Notes: generated by a model not told the origin, from the letters alone. A stretch of 25,520 bases of DNA from BJ22 sp031405895 (GCA_031405895.1 JANOFL010000035.1:1-25520), one strand, 5' to 3'. Positions 9,901 to 16,372 are shown, counted from the first letter of the stretch. Translations and numbers: made by a program.

Positions 9901-10271
9901 TCCGGTTCCGGGGTACACGCAGAATCGAGCGGCCAGTCCGCGTCAAAGGCGCGAACGCCGGACGCCGAATTCCCAAGCTCCGCAGGGAAAGCCTCGTGGA
10001 TGATGCTGGCAAACTGGGGATACCGTTCCCGCAGTTCGCACGGATCAAAATCGCCACCGCCTGATTTCGCAAGGTCAACATGCAACCGCAGCAGCTCGCG
10101 AACCAGCCCTGCCCGCAGGGATTCATCGAACGACGATTCCGGCTCAAGGCCCTGAACAGAAGCAACAAACGCGGCGATGTCGGGAATCGTCCCGCTCGCC
10201 CGAAACGAGGATTCAAACTCGTCGCAGCAGCGATCAATCAGGACCTGCTGGTTCAATGGAAGCAATGTCAT
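6918..10271 (-). CDS. Transmembrane Ser/Thr protein kinase with kinesin-light-chain-type TPRs
   Basis: A 1117-residue kinase. Residues 1-130 are an acidic helical leader common in planctomycete kinases. The kinase domain covers about 141-430: GTGGMGTV at 151-158, Lys174 in IALKLI, HRDLKPSN with Asp267, DLG rather than DFG at 288-290, and YMSPEQ at about 317-322. A basic stop-transfer stretch (RKFLRRNR) precedes a transmembrane helix at about 459-482. A coiled coil follows (RDDARSARGVADQ onward), then TPRs of about 42 residues with the kinesin-light-chain flavour (YHPQTLAALNNLA, GPNHLHSLI, GKDHEATLGVMANLA). The TPR part should be outside the cytoplasm. The gene is convergent with the ECF sigma gene and lies 190 bases downstream of the ydcF-like gene on the same strand. 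Substrate and signal are unknown. Confidence 0.93.
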   Translation of the reverse strand: MTLLPLNQQVLIDRCCDEFESSFRASGTIPDIAAFVASVQGLEPESSFDESLRAGLVRELLRLHVDLAKSGGGDFDPCELRERYPQFASIIHEAFPAELGNSASGVRAFDADWPLDSACTPEPESRPDLMPARELEPGQTIGPFELLEHLGTGGMGTVWKARQLRPVQREIALKLIRGGRFDFQALARFRGERQALAVLAHPHIARMLEADQTSEGQPYLAMELVDGPSITGFASQHGLALRDRIGLFIPVCRAIQHAHLKGIIHRDLKPSNILVATGSGIPMAKVIDLGLAKAVATPLTDDSLQTRRGQVVGTLDYMSPEQTLLGQSDVDTRSDVYSLGAVLYELLAGARPLDAAGLRSIPMEKALELIRSKDPPLPSTVASGQAGSAGNRGLNGPALRGEPDWIVMKCLEKDPARRYQSAAELADDLERCLDGRAVFAAPRSRSYRVRKFLRRNRGPVLASAVTLGTLVIGLMATLLALNWALRERDDARSARGVADQRANDLAGALADVRSAKELAQKRADELELIAEFQASQLALLDPSAMGVTIRQALLDQEQELAKQDADEREVTEPERPGLAEALVPANFTDVAIAALRSGFYDRTRQLVDSSFASQPTIRCRLLVSLADSARKTGLTETALTLEDAVIELSRKEWGDQHESTLEFQAQRGLLLIELSRHEEAAELLAAIIKSCDDVLPPGHAVAVEARLNAATNLRRLGQYDQAETMARDLVEAAPDETPDGLARQHRARHLLGQTLSELRKFDEAEKLLRENLELARKRLQPSDSDYIASVGEYGLVLDRMRRFEEAEPCLREALELSETHRGRYHPQTLAALNNLASFLVFWRSQTLAMPVLQESARRHREALGPNHLHSLIAEQSVAVSHFHQKQFDQAIPIFESVLAGLERTFGKDHEATLGVMANLAINYRETGRLDEALAMMESVYSRRLQSHDQAFIAKELIETCFRAKRPERAIEIAREELTLVNQRSPGAGPERLLALWPVANWFRRGAEWEVAEKLLRECLVMREQFEAGDWKVFDNQSVLGEVLMEQDRLDEADALLHGGYEQLMARFESIPRSWRPAQIGNALRRLMRFHELRGESEAATQWAFRLGEFEESLKKTP

Positions 10272-10376
10272 GGTCTCTCAGCAAGAATCGTCAGGTGCCG
10301 GGATCAGGATACCACACGGATTCCCCCTGCCAGCCGGAACCCGCCTTGGGCGAACGGCAATCAAGAACTTCCCAAT

Positions 10377-10437
10377 CGTAACCCGCCGCGTAAGCAGGGA
10401 TGAGAAGAGATTTCCCTCGTTCACGCTTCGGGTTACG
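10377..10437. repeat. Hairpin-forming repeat between the ydcF-like gene and the kinase gene
   Basis: Outer arms CGTAACCCG (10377-10385) and CGGGTTACG (10429-10437) pair perfectly. Inner GCGT/ACGC and AGGGA/TCCCT blocks extend an interrupted stem. It lies in the 190-base gap 10272-10461, which otherwise shows nothing recognisable. It is probably a dispersed planctomycete palindromic repeat. It could also attenuate read-through from the ydcF-like gene into the kinase gene, but no T-run follows. Confidence 0.65.
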
Positions 10438-10461
10438 GTAAGCACTCTTATGCCGGTCGCC

Positions 10462-11394
10462 TTACCGGCCGATCCAGTTACCCATCAGTTCGTGCAGTAG
10501 CCGGGTGGTCCGGTCGAGGTTGCCGGCTGAGGGGACCACGAGCGACGGATCGGGGACCCAGGGTTGGGTCATCCAGTCGGCGGGAACGGCATCCAGTTCG
10601 ATCCCCGCGACCTTGGCAAGGTTCATCGCGCGCGTCATGTGCCAGGCACTTGTCACCAGGCCGATTCTGGCGGGCCGGGATTCTGGTGACTGCCCGTCGA
10701 GCCAGGTTCGCAGGGCCGCCAGCTCTTCGCTGGTATTGAATCCACGCAGGGCGGTGATCGCTTCGGCCGGCAGTCCGGTGGCAACGAGGATGTCGCGCGC
10801 TTCTTCAGCGGCGTCGGGGTCGGCTTCTTCGGTCCGCCAGGCCTGCTCGCCTGTGACGACAATCCGCTTGGCCATGCCAGCATGCCAGAGCTTCGCAGCC
10901 TGCATCACCCGGTCGCCAGCGCCGGAGAGTTGGGGCTGAAACGACGGGTTGGCGGTTGTGCCTCCGCCGAGCACCACCAGGAGATCATAAGGCGGCGGTT
11001 TTTCGGCCGGCACCGCCAGACTTTGCCGCCAGGGCTGCTCCAGCCAGCCGGCCAGCGCCCGCACGACCCATTGGTTCCCGGCCGCAGAGAGGAACAGAAA
11101 AACAAAAAGCAGCAATACGGCGCTGCTGGCCTGACGGCGGATCGTCGCGATCCAGGCTCCCGCCAGCAGCATCAGCCAGACCAGCCCCAGCGGCGAGGCG
11201 AGTGCCTTGAGCGTTTTTTCCAGCATCAACCGGCCGCTCAGGCTCCAGACCAGTCCGAGGCCGACGAGAGCCAGCAGCCCGAACACAAGCAGATGGGCCC
11301 ACCACAGCGGCCGCTCGCTCCGTTCGCGCAGCGGCCGCCGGGCGTAATCTTCCTGAAACTGATCGTGATGGTCGCGGCGCTTCCAGAATCGCAT
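10462..11394 (-). CDS. YdcF/ElyC-family (DUF218) membrane protein
   Basis: A 310-residue protein with a basic N-terminal tail, three predicted membrane helices (about 31-53, 65-83 and 90-107), and a DUF218 domain at about 135-290. Family signatures are LLVVLGGG, the LSGAGDRVMQAAKLWHAG helix, RIVVTGE, the SEELAALRTWL segment (cf. the T-x-E-N/E region) and LVTSAWHMTRAMNLA. E. coli members of the family affect envelope homeostasis (ElyC) or bind S-adenosylmethionine (YdcF), but the biochemical role is largely unknown, so a function should not be transferred. The start is 24 bases after the LarE-like stop on the same strand, suggesting co-transcription. Confidence 0.85.
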   Translation of the reverse strand: MRFWKRRDHHDQFQEDYARRPLRERSERPLWWAHLLVFGLLALVGLGLVWSLSGRLMLEKTLKALASPLGLVWLMLLAGAWIATIRRQASSAVLLLFVFLFLSAAGNQWVVRALAGWLEQPWRQSLAVPAEKPPPYDLLVVLGGGTTANPSFQPQLSGAGDRVMQAAKLWHAGMAKRIVVTGEQAWRTEEADPDAAEEARDILVATGLPAEAITALRGFNTSEELAALRTWLDGQSPESRPARIGLVTSAWHMTRAMNLAKVAGIELDAVPADWMTQPWVPDPSLVVPSAGNLDRTTRLLHELMGNWIGR

Positions 11395-11418
11395 GGCGCT
11401 GAATGAACGGTGTGAGGA

Positions 11419-12264
11419 TCAGACTGGACCGGCGGATGAAGTGGTGCTGTTCGGATCCACTGCATCCCTGGCCGGAACCGCAAGCCGCAGATGCGCCAGG
11501 TCGTTCATGCTGCCGCTCCGCAGTCCGGCCAGGTCGAGCGTGACAAAGCGAAAACCGAGGTCGCGAAATTCGTTCAGCCGGTCGGGGCGGGCAAGCCACT
11601 CAACGGCCCTTGCCAATTCCGACGCTGGCACTTCAACCCGGGCGAGACTGTCCGCGTGCACGCGAACCCGCAAATCCCGGAATCCGGCCTGCCGCAGAAG
11701 GCCTTCCGCCGCGTCGATCATCGCAAGCCGTTCGCGCGTGACTTCGATTCCCGGCGCGATCCGGCTGGCGAGGCATGGCCCGGCCGGCTTGTCGTGGCAG
11801 GTGAGCCCCCACAACCGGGCGATCGCGCGAACCATGGTCTTCCCGAGGTTCAGCTCGGCCAGCGGCGAGCGGACCGACGCTTCCGCCGCGGCTTGTAGCC
11901 CGGGGCGAAAATCTCCCAAGTCATCCGTGTTGGTGCCATTCAGGATCGGCCAGGGCAGTTTCACATCGCGTCGAATCGTCGCGTAAAGGGCTGCTTTGCA
12001 AAAAAAACAGCGGTCACCCGCATTGCGGCGATAGCGCGGGTCGTTCGTCTCGTCGGTTCGCACGACCTGGTGCCGCAGGCCCATGCCAACGGCCAATTGA
12101 CGGGCGGCATCCAGTTCTCCGGATGGAAGACTGGGGCTGACGGCCGTGACCGCGAGGACACGCTCGGCACCCAACGCCCGCACCGCCGCCGCCGCAACCA
12201 CGGCACTGTCGACTCCGCCCGAGTACGCGATGATCGCGCCCGGCAGCGAGCGGACAAGTTCCAT
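11419..12264 (-). CDS. larE: LarE-like ATP-dependent PP-loop sulfurtransferase family protein
   Basis: An ATP-pyrophosphatase-fold protein of about 281 residues from the ATG at 12264. The PP-loop is AYSGGVDSA (Ser-Gly-Gly at 15-17). Other family marks are SPSLPSGELDAAR, RCFFCKAALY, GTNTDDLGDFRPGL, SPLAELNLGKTMVR and GPCLASRI. In lactate racemase maturation LarE donates its own cysteine sulfur to the nickel-pincer cofactor; the Cys in the PCLAS segment and the pair in RCFFC are candidates here (inference). No larB or larC is in the window, so the actual substrate may differ. The frame stays open upstream to 12471 (TTG) and 12465 (ATG), but that extension crosses a dispersed repeat and would collide with the divergent miaE start at 12464, so 12264 is preferred. 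No Shine-Dalgarno is visible at 12264, so the start is uncertain. Confidence 0.82.
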   Translation of the reverse strand: MELVRSLPGAIIAYSGGVDSAVVAAAAVRALGAERVLAVTAVSPSLPSGELDAARQLAVGMGLRHQVVRTDETNDPRYRRNAGDRCFFCKAALYATIRRDVKLPWPILNGTNTDDLGDFRPGLQAAAEASVRSPLAELNLGKTMVRAIARLWGLTCHDKPAGPCLASRIAPGIEVTRERLAMIDAAEGLLRQAGFRDLRVRVHADSLARVEVPASELARAVEWLARPDRLNEFRDLGFRFVTLDLAGLRSGSMNDLAHLRLAVPARDAVDPNSTTSSAGPV

Positions 12265-12384
12265 CAGCTGTTCCGAAGCCCGGACTTCGCAAGGGGGAGC
12301 TGCGCTCCGTCCAGAGACTGGTGTCTGGCCGAATTCACTCGCCGCTTTTATAACGGGCAGCGAAGCCAAGGGCGGTTGCGCGAA

Positions 12385-12415
12385 GGCGAGCGGCAGGGCG
12401 TCAGCCCTCCGTGTC
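12385..12415 (-). repeat. Dispersed 31-base repeat, copy 2
   Basis: Exact reverse-strand copy of 6122-6152. It sits in the roughly 200-base divergent gap between the LarE-like gene and miaE (12265-12463). Read on the minus strand it would encode a RRADALPL-type peptide if the longer LarE frame were used, which argues that the extension is repeat-derived. Confidence 0.85.
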
Positions 12416-12463
12416 TCCTCTAAAGCGGGCAACGAAGTCGAAATTGTTTTCGCGGGACCAGAC

Positions 12464-13039
12464 ATGCTCAATCTTCAATCCGAATCACGCGAACGCTGGC
12501 TGCGGCAGGTCGAAGCGCACTTGCCGGAAATCCTGGTCGATCACGCTCATTGCGAAAAAAAGGCCGCGGCCTGCGCGATGAACCTGATCCTCGCCTACGT
12601 CGACCGGACCGACCTGTGCCGGGAACTGGCCGGCATTGTAGTGGAGGAGCTGGAGCATTTCCGCATGGTGCTCGATCTGCTCGAGCGGCGGGGAATCGCG
12701 TTCCGGCGTCAGCAAGCCGGCGGTTACGGCCGGCAGCTGAATGACCTCGTGCGGCGGATCGAACCTGAGCGGGCCGTCGACCGCCTGCTGGTCGCCAGCC
12801 TGATCGAAGCCCGCAGCTGCGAACGGTTTGACCTGCTTCGCCAACACGTACAGGACAGCGAGCTGAGCGAATTCTATGGCAGTCTGTTCGAATCCGAGGC
12901 GCGGCACCACACGACCTACGTCCGGATGGCCCGGCTGTTTGCCCCCGAAGGTGAGGTTCGCGCGCGGCTGGAGGAACTTGCCGCCCTCGAAGCCGAGATC
13001 ATTCATCGCGGCGACGCCTTGCCGCGGATGCACAGCTGA
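12464..13039 (+). CDS. miaE: tRNA-(2-methylthio-N6-isopentenyladenosine-37) hydroxylase MiaE
   Basis: A 191-residue non-haem diiron monooxygenase of the ferritin-like class. It hydroxylates the isopentenyl group of ms2i6A37 in tRNAs reading UNN codons, giving ms2io6A. The start LNLQSES, the DHAHCEKKAA block and the whole length match the family. The expected diiron ligands are visible: Glu31; Glu62 and His65 in EELEHF; Glu115 in IEARSCERF; Glu145 and His148 in SEARHHTTY. The ATG at 12464 is chosen because homologues begin MLNLQ; an in-frame open stretch continues upstream through the repeat and the LarE coding region but is not plausible. It acts in the cytoplasm after MiaA and MiaB, which are not in this window. 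It is transcribed divergently from the LarE-like gene and followed by a terminator-like hairpin. Confidence 0.94.
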   Translation: MLNLQSESRERWLRQVEAHLPEILVDHAHCEKKAAACAMNLILAYVDRTDLCRELAGIVVEELEHFRMVLDLLERRGIAFRRQQAGGYGRQLNDLVRRIEPERAVDRLLVASLIEARSCERFDLLRQHVQDSELSEFYGSLFESEARHHTTYVRMARLFAPEGEVRARLEELAALEAEIIHRGDALPRMHS

Positions 13040-13063
13040 AACCGGCCAGACAGCCGGGTTTTT
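13040..13063 (+). terminator. Probable intrinsic terminator after miaE
   Basis: Directly after the miaE stop, CCGGC (13042-13046) pairs with GCCGG (13053-13057) around a 6-base loop, with flanking AA/TT, followed by TTTTT at 13059-13063. This is a short but classical rho-independent layout. It lies 18 bases from the end of the convergent HMA protein gene. Confidence 0.6.
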
Positions 13064-13080
13064 GCAAGCAGACCGCGTGG

Positions 13081-13557
13081 CTACTGTGCCGCCGCCGGAG
13101 ATTCGCCAGTGCCCGGTTCGGGATCCGCCACGGGCGGCGAAACAGCTTCCGCCTCGGGAGGCAGGATCTCGAAGTCGGTGTAGTCCTTGATGTGATCATT
13201 GATTTTCGCCAGCCGGTCCAAGAGCGGCTGGATCTGGGCGTCGGGCAGCGACGTGTGAAACTGGACCAGCGACTTGACCATGTCGGCCTTGAAGTTGACC
13301 ACGCCCTCGCAATCTTCCAGCTCGCCCCGGACCGAGGCGACACAGGTCCCTCACGTCATGTGCGGTGCAATGAATCGCACCCGGGACATCTTCGCCAGTT
13401 CGGCTTCCGGAATGTCGACCGGCCAGTCCTTGTCGGCCAGCGACTGGGCACCCGACTCATCCAGCCCACTCGGAGCCGTGAGAACCCTGGTCAACGTCAA
13501 CAATGCTGCCGCGACCACAATCAGGCCGCCCAGTCCGATCAGATGACTTCGCTTCAT
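13081..13557 (-). CDS. Candidate selenoprotein: membrane-anchored HMA-domain protein with UxxC motif (in-frame TGA)
   Basis: Read through an in-frame TGA at 13353-13351, this is a 158-residue protein. It has a good Shine-Dalgarno, GGGAG at 13569-13565, 7 bases before the ATG. Residues 6-27 form a signal anchor. Residues 56-135 look like a heavy-metal-associated domain: strand SRVRFIAP, then HMT-[TGA]-GTC, helix VASVRGELEDCEGV, strands VNFKADMVKSLVQFH, helix DAQIQPLLDRLAKIN, strand YTDFEIL. The tail is Pro/Glu-rich. HMA proteins carry MxCxxC; the TGA (residue 69) replaces the first Cys, while the second (Cys72) is kept. A hairpin fitting a bacterial SECIS follows. The domain signature spans the TGA, so neither half alone makes sense. 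I infer Sec insertion, giving a redox or soft-metal-binding UxxC site outside the cytoplasm. The alternative is a nonsense mutation (TGC or TGT to TGA) and a pseudogene. It is convergent with miaE; no selA, selB, selC or selD is in the window. Confidence 0.72.
13322..13353 (-). promoter_or_regulatory. Candidate bacterial SECIS element after the in-frame TGA
   Basis: On the minus strand the TGA (13353-13351) is followed by a 10-base spacer and then stem TCGCCTC (13340-13334), loop GGTCC (13333-13329) and stem GGGGCGA (13328-13322). The stem has seven pairs, including one U-G. The loop begins 17 bases after the TGA and its first two bases are GG. As I recall the bacterial SECIS rules, this satisfies stem length, loop size, a G at the first or second loop position and UGA-to-loop spacing of about 16-37. 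The E. coli fdhF loop also carries GGUC at about 18 bases. A competing 5-bp stem (GGACC with GGTCC) is possible. Confidence 0.65.
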
Positions 13558-13699
13558 GGATTTGCTCCCGGCACTGAATATTCGGTTCTGCTGTCAATCG
13601 ACCGTGGTTGGCCACCATGTTGCAACGTTGGCTTATGGAATTATCGTCCTCCGCAGACTCAGTTTCCAGCCGGCCGACCTGAAACCGCCTGTGTGTGGT

Positions 13700-13719
13700 G
13701 ACCAGGCTCCCGCCTGGTC
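13700..13719. repeat. Perfect 8-bp hairpin (GACCAGGC / GCCTGGTC)
   Basis: Arms 13700-13707 and 13712-13719 flank a TCCC loop. A run of six Ts occurs at 13731-13736, 11 bases after the stem, which is too far for a standard terminator, and no plus-strand gene ends nearby. It is probably a dispersed repeat. Confidence 0.6.
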
Positions 13720-13854
13720 CGCCGGCCAAGTTTTTTGTTCCACCCAGGCCGGGAATTCCCCGAGCCTGCACCGGACGGTTCCCATGTGATGACCGGCAAA
13801 GTTCCCGATAGCGCCGGTTTCCTGCGGGGAAGCAGATGCCCACGGGCGACTGAT

Positions 13855-13951
13855 AGCCTGTCCGGGAAACGTCGGGGTCTGCCGCCAATTTGCGCAGTCA
13901 TCGGAGCAAATTGGGGTCTGACCCCCTTCCTGGACGTTTCCCGGACAGGCT
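13855..13951. repeat. Nested inverted-repeat element
   Basis: Outer arms of 19 bases (13855-13873 and 13933-13951, AGCCTGTCCGGGAAACGTC and its complement) are perfect. Inside lies a second perfect pair, CCAATTTGC (13885-13893) and GCAAATTGG (13906-13914), and a near-palindrome GGGGTCTGACCCC at 13913-13925. The RNA or DNA would fold as a two-level cruciform, typical of REPIN or MITE-like elements. Confidence 0.85.
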
Positions 13952-14206
13952 CTGAATCCCGAACGGACAGGCGTCAGGGAGTCCACTGGACGATAGAAAT
14001 CTCCATGCTCCTCGGGCCTCACAACGGGCCGGTGCCAAACCGAAACCGGCTGCCGAACAGTGGCCGGAATCAGTGGCTGGCCGCATGGCAGTCTGGTCAG
14101 TATCGGCGGGTTGGCGGGTCTGGTGCTACGATTGAGAAGGCAGAATCCAAATGACCCGGCTGGGCATGCAACATCTGCGATCCGCATCCGGTCGGACCGC
14201 ACCCCT

Positions 14207-14219
14207 GGAGCCGTAGTTG
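14207..14219 (+). promoter_or_regulatory. Shine-Dalgarno and TTG start of the third kinase
   Basis: GGAG (14207-14210) precedes TTG (14217-14219) by six bases, and an in-frame TAG directly abuts the TTG. This fixes translation at the TTG, since the next in-frame ATG lies inside the glycine-rich loop of the kinase domain. Confidence 0.75.
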
Positions 14220-15935
14220 TCCGAGGCTACGCAACCGAACCCGACGCTTCCCGTCCCCGATCTGCTTGGTCAGCAGATTGGCGACTATCGGCTGCTGCGC
14301 CGGATCGGCCGCGGCGGGATGGCCGACGTCTACCTCGCTGACCAGCTTTCCCTTCGCCGCCAGGTCGCGCTCAAGGTTCTGCGGGCCGATCTTGTCGCCG
14401 ATGCCGGCTACGTCCAGCGATTCGAGCGCGAAGCACAGGCGGCAGCGGCACTCGTCCAGTCCAACATCGTCCAGATTTACGAAGTCGGGCAGAAGGACAA
14501 CATCCACTACATTGCCCAGGAGTACGTTCCGGGCCGCAATCTCCGCCAGTTCATCAACCGCTTTGGCGCGGTCCAGCCGGCGATGGCGCTGAGCGTCCTC
14601 CGCCAGGTTGGCGCGGCATTGCAGAAGGCCGGCGAGCTGGGCGTGATTCACCGCGACATCAAGCCCGAAAACATCATGCTCAGTCCGGGCGGCGAAGTGA
14701 AAGTCGCCGACTTTGGCCTCGCCCGCATAACCGGCACTGGCCAGGGCAATGACCTGACGCAGATCGGCATTGCGATGGGCACGCCGCTCTACATGAGTCC
14801 CGAACAGGTCGAAGGCCTGCCCGTCGATCCGCGCAGCGACCTCTATTCACTTGGCGTCACGGCGTGGCACATGCTGGCCGGTTACCCGCCATTTGAGGGT
14901 GCCAATGCGCTGGCCGTGGCCTTGCAACACGTCCGCCAGGAGCCAGAACCACTCGAGCGAATCCGCCCCGACCTGCCGCCCGAACTGTGCCAGGTCATCC
15001 ACCGGTTGATGGCCAAGAAACCGGAGGAACGGATCCAGTCGGCCGCCGACCTGTTGCGCGACCTGCGCAAGGTCCAGATCGATCTCGACGGCGAGATTGA
15101 CAGCCTCGCAACCAAGCTGGCCGAAACGCGGCCGCAGTTCGTGGGTGCTGGTTCAACGACTGCGACCGAGCCGCGGCTGGAGGCGACCCGCCAGCTCCAG
15201 GAGCTGATGCAGGGGCACGATGTCCAGCGTTCCTTCTGGCGGCGCACGCTGTTCGCGGCGGCGCTCCTGGGTTTGTTGGGTACGGCGGGCGGTGCCGCGA
15301 TGGCCTGGCTGTCGCCGCCCCGCAATCCGCTGGATGAAGTCGCTGCGGTCGATCCCAACGAAGTCCCGCGCGAGGCCACGATCGAAGAACAGTATCGCGC
15401 GGCGATCCGTTCGCTCGATTCACCCGCCCACTACCTGGCCGTCGAGCAATACTTCCCGCCCGATTCCGCGCCGGCGGGAGAGCGCCACACCAACCTGCTT
15501 CACAACCGCAAGGCGTGGCTGGAGCTGGGCAAGCTTTACCTGAAAACCGAGAATATCGCCCGGGCGAAAGCCTGCTTCGAGCGGCTGGCCGCGGCCGACG
15601 ATGTCGCACTTTACTACCAGCTTTCCGGCAGGGCCGGTCTCGCCATCATTGCCGAATATGAATTCGACATTCCGCTGGTCACAAAGCTGCTGCTCGAGAT
15701 TGACGAGAGCCTTGAGGCAATCGACGGCGTCCCGCTGCTGGACGACTACCTGCGCGAGCAGCTGATCCCCGTGATCGAGCGCCACGGCGAAGAGATCCCC
15801 GGCTTCGGCCTGCCCCAGTTCCTGGCCCCGGCCAAACGCGAAACCGAAATGACCTGCACCCCCCGCGACCAGTCGATTCAGCCAGCAACACCTCGCGAAT
15901 CGCTCTGGATCATCAGGATCCGAAGTTCTGGTTGA
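14217..15935 (+). CDS. Transmembrane Ser/Thr protein kinase, TTG start
   Basis: A 572-residue Hanks kinase. The start is a TTG at 14217: the preceding codon is an in-frame TAG, and GGAG at 14207-14210 gives a 6-base spacing, so the unusual start is well supported. The kinase domain is at about 24-290 with GRGGMADV at 31-38, Lys53, HRDIKPEN with Asp147, a canonical DFG at 165-167, MGTPLYMSPEQ with Glu196 and SDLYSLG. A linker leads to a transmembrane helix at about 343-365. The extracytoplasmic part has TPR-like helices (WLELGKLYLKTENIARAKACFERLAAADD). The last residues (IRIRSSG) and the stop codon come from a 57-base sequence that duplicates the 3' end of the M50-HlyD gene, so the original C-terminus has been replaced or trimmed. 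Signal and substrate unknown. Confidence 0.92.
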   Translation: MSEATQPNPTLPVPDLLGQQIGDYRLLRRIGRGGMADVYLADQLSLRRQVALKVLRADLVADAGYVQRFEREAQAAAALVQSNIVQIYEVGQKDNIHYIAQEYVPGRNLRQFINRFGAVQPAMALSVLRQVGAALQKAGELGVIHRDIKPENIMLSPGGEVKVADFGLARITGTGQGNDLTQIGIAMGTPLYMSPEQVEGLPVDPRSDLYSLGVTAWHMLAGYPPFEGANALAVALQHVRQEPEPLERIRPDLPPELCQVIHRLMAKKPEERIQSAADLLRDLRKVQIDLDGEIDSLATKLAETRPQFVGAGSTTATEPRLEATRQLQELMQGHDVQRSFWRRTLFAAALLGLLGTAGGAAMAWLSPPRNPLDEVAAVDPNEVPREATIEEQYRAAIRSLDSPAHYLAVEQYFPPDSAPAGERHTNLLHNRKAWLELGKLYLKTENIARAKACFERLAAADDVALYYQLSGRAGLAIIAEYEFDIPLVTKLLLEIDESLEAIDGVPLLDDYLREQLIPVIERHGEEIPGFGLPQFLAPAKRETEMTCTPRDQSIQPATPRESLWIIRIRSSG

Positions 15936-15969
15936 ACCACCAGCGGATTCTTTGCCAGAGGCTGCGGTT
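15913..15969. repeat. 57-base direct repeat, copy 1 (duplicated 3' end of the M50-HlyD gene)
   Basis: Identical to 17100-17156 over 57 bases, same orientation. On the minus strand it encodes the final residues (NRSLWQRIRWWFNQNFGS) of the M50-HlyD protein followed by its stop. On the plus strand it supplies the end of the kinase gene. Confidence 0.95.
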
Positions 15970-15999
15970 CCCAGATTGGCCACGCTCTTTTTTGGCCCA

Positions 16000-16023
16000 A
16001 TATGTCACCAATTGGTGACATAT
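16000..16023. repeat. Perfect 24-base palindrome
   Basis: ATATGTCACCAA at 16000-16011 is followed directly by its exact reverse complement to 16023, with no loop. Such symmetry suits a dimeric DNA-binding protein or a dispersed palindromic unit. No intact gene starts immediately beside it; the PIN remnant begins about 400 bases downstream. Confidence 0.85.
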
Positions 16024-16104
16024 CAGCGGACCGCGGTCGTCCTTCGCCCGAAGCCTCCCATCGTCAGCCGTGCCTGTCCTGGGCTGATAAAACAGCGAAC
16101 TCTT

Positions 16105-16185
16105 GTGAGCCTGAGGCGCTAGCCGATTCCCTTGTGCGTGAGTCAATGGTTGAATCAGCGTTCTCGGCTAGCGCCTCAGGCTCAC
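16105..16185. repeat. Inverted repeat with 22-base arms
   Basis: Arms 16105-16126 and 16164-16185 are perfect reverse complements (core CTGAGGCGCTAGCCGA). The spacer is 37 bases. The right-hand arm recurs at 16373-16394. Confidence 0.9.
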
Positions 16186-16372
16186 TTTTTGTCAGCCAGG
16201 CCTGTCCTGGCCCTCCCCGGCATCGAATCGCACGGATTTCCCAACACCCCCGGGGAGGGGTTGCCTGCCTGCGCTTGCGTCGACGAACAAAACAGCTGGA
16301 GATTTGCCTGGCTAGCCCGCATTTCTCACCAAAGGATACCCTGGGTGTGGGTTGACGGCTGAAACAGCGATC

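Larger units (their letters stand above)
13558..14216. other. Gene-free region with several palindromic repeats
   Basis: About 660 bases between the divergent HMA protein and the third kinase. The short open frames here run through repeats and show no family resemblance, so I call none. It holds the hairpin at 13700-13719, the nested inverted repeat at 13855-13951, and presumably promoters for both flanking genes, though none is clear enough to place. Confidence 0.6.

Noticed and set aside
12265..12471. N-terminal extension of the LarE-like protein to 12465 or 12471
   Set aside because: It would overlap the miaE start, leave no room for divergent promoters, and is largely encoded by a dispersed repeat. 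It is kept only as an alternative.
13351..13557. Reading the HMA protein as two separate small genes split at the TGA
   Set aside because: The two parts are in the same frame, and the HMA domain (strand, metal motif, helix) spans the TGA, so neither half makes a domain alone. The second half has no good start or Shine-Dalgarno.
13700..13736. Intrinsic terminator (hairpin followed by six Ts)
   Set aside because: The T-run begins 11 bases after the stem and no plus-strand gene ends just upstream.
13735..14154. Plus-strand open frame of about 139 codons before the third kinase
   Set aside because: It runs through the nested inverted repeat at 13855-13951, has no Shine-Dalgarno and matches no family.
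15913..16146. Small minus-strand gene ending in the same residues as the M50-HlyD protein
   Set aside because: Only the last 57 bases are homologous; the rest is repeat and palindrome sequence. It is a duplicated gene end, not a gene.
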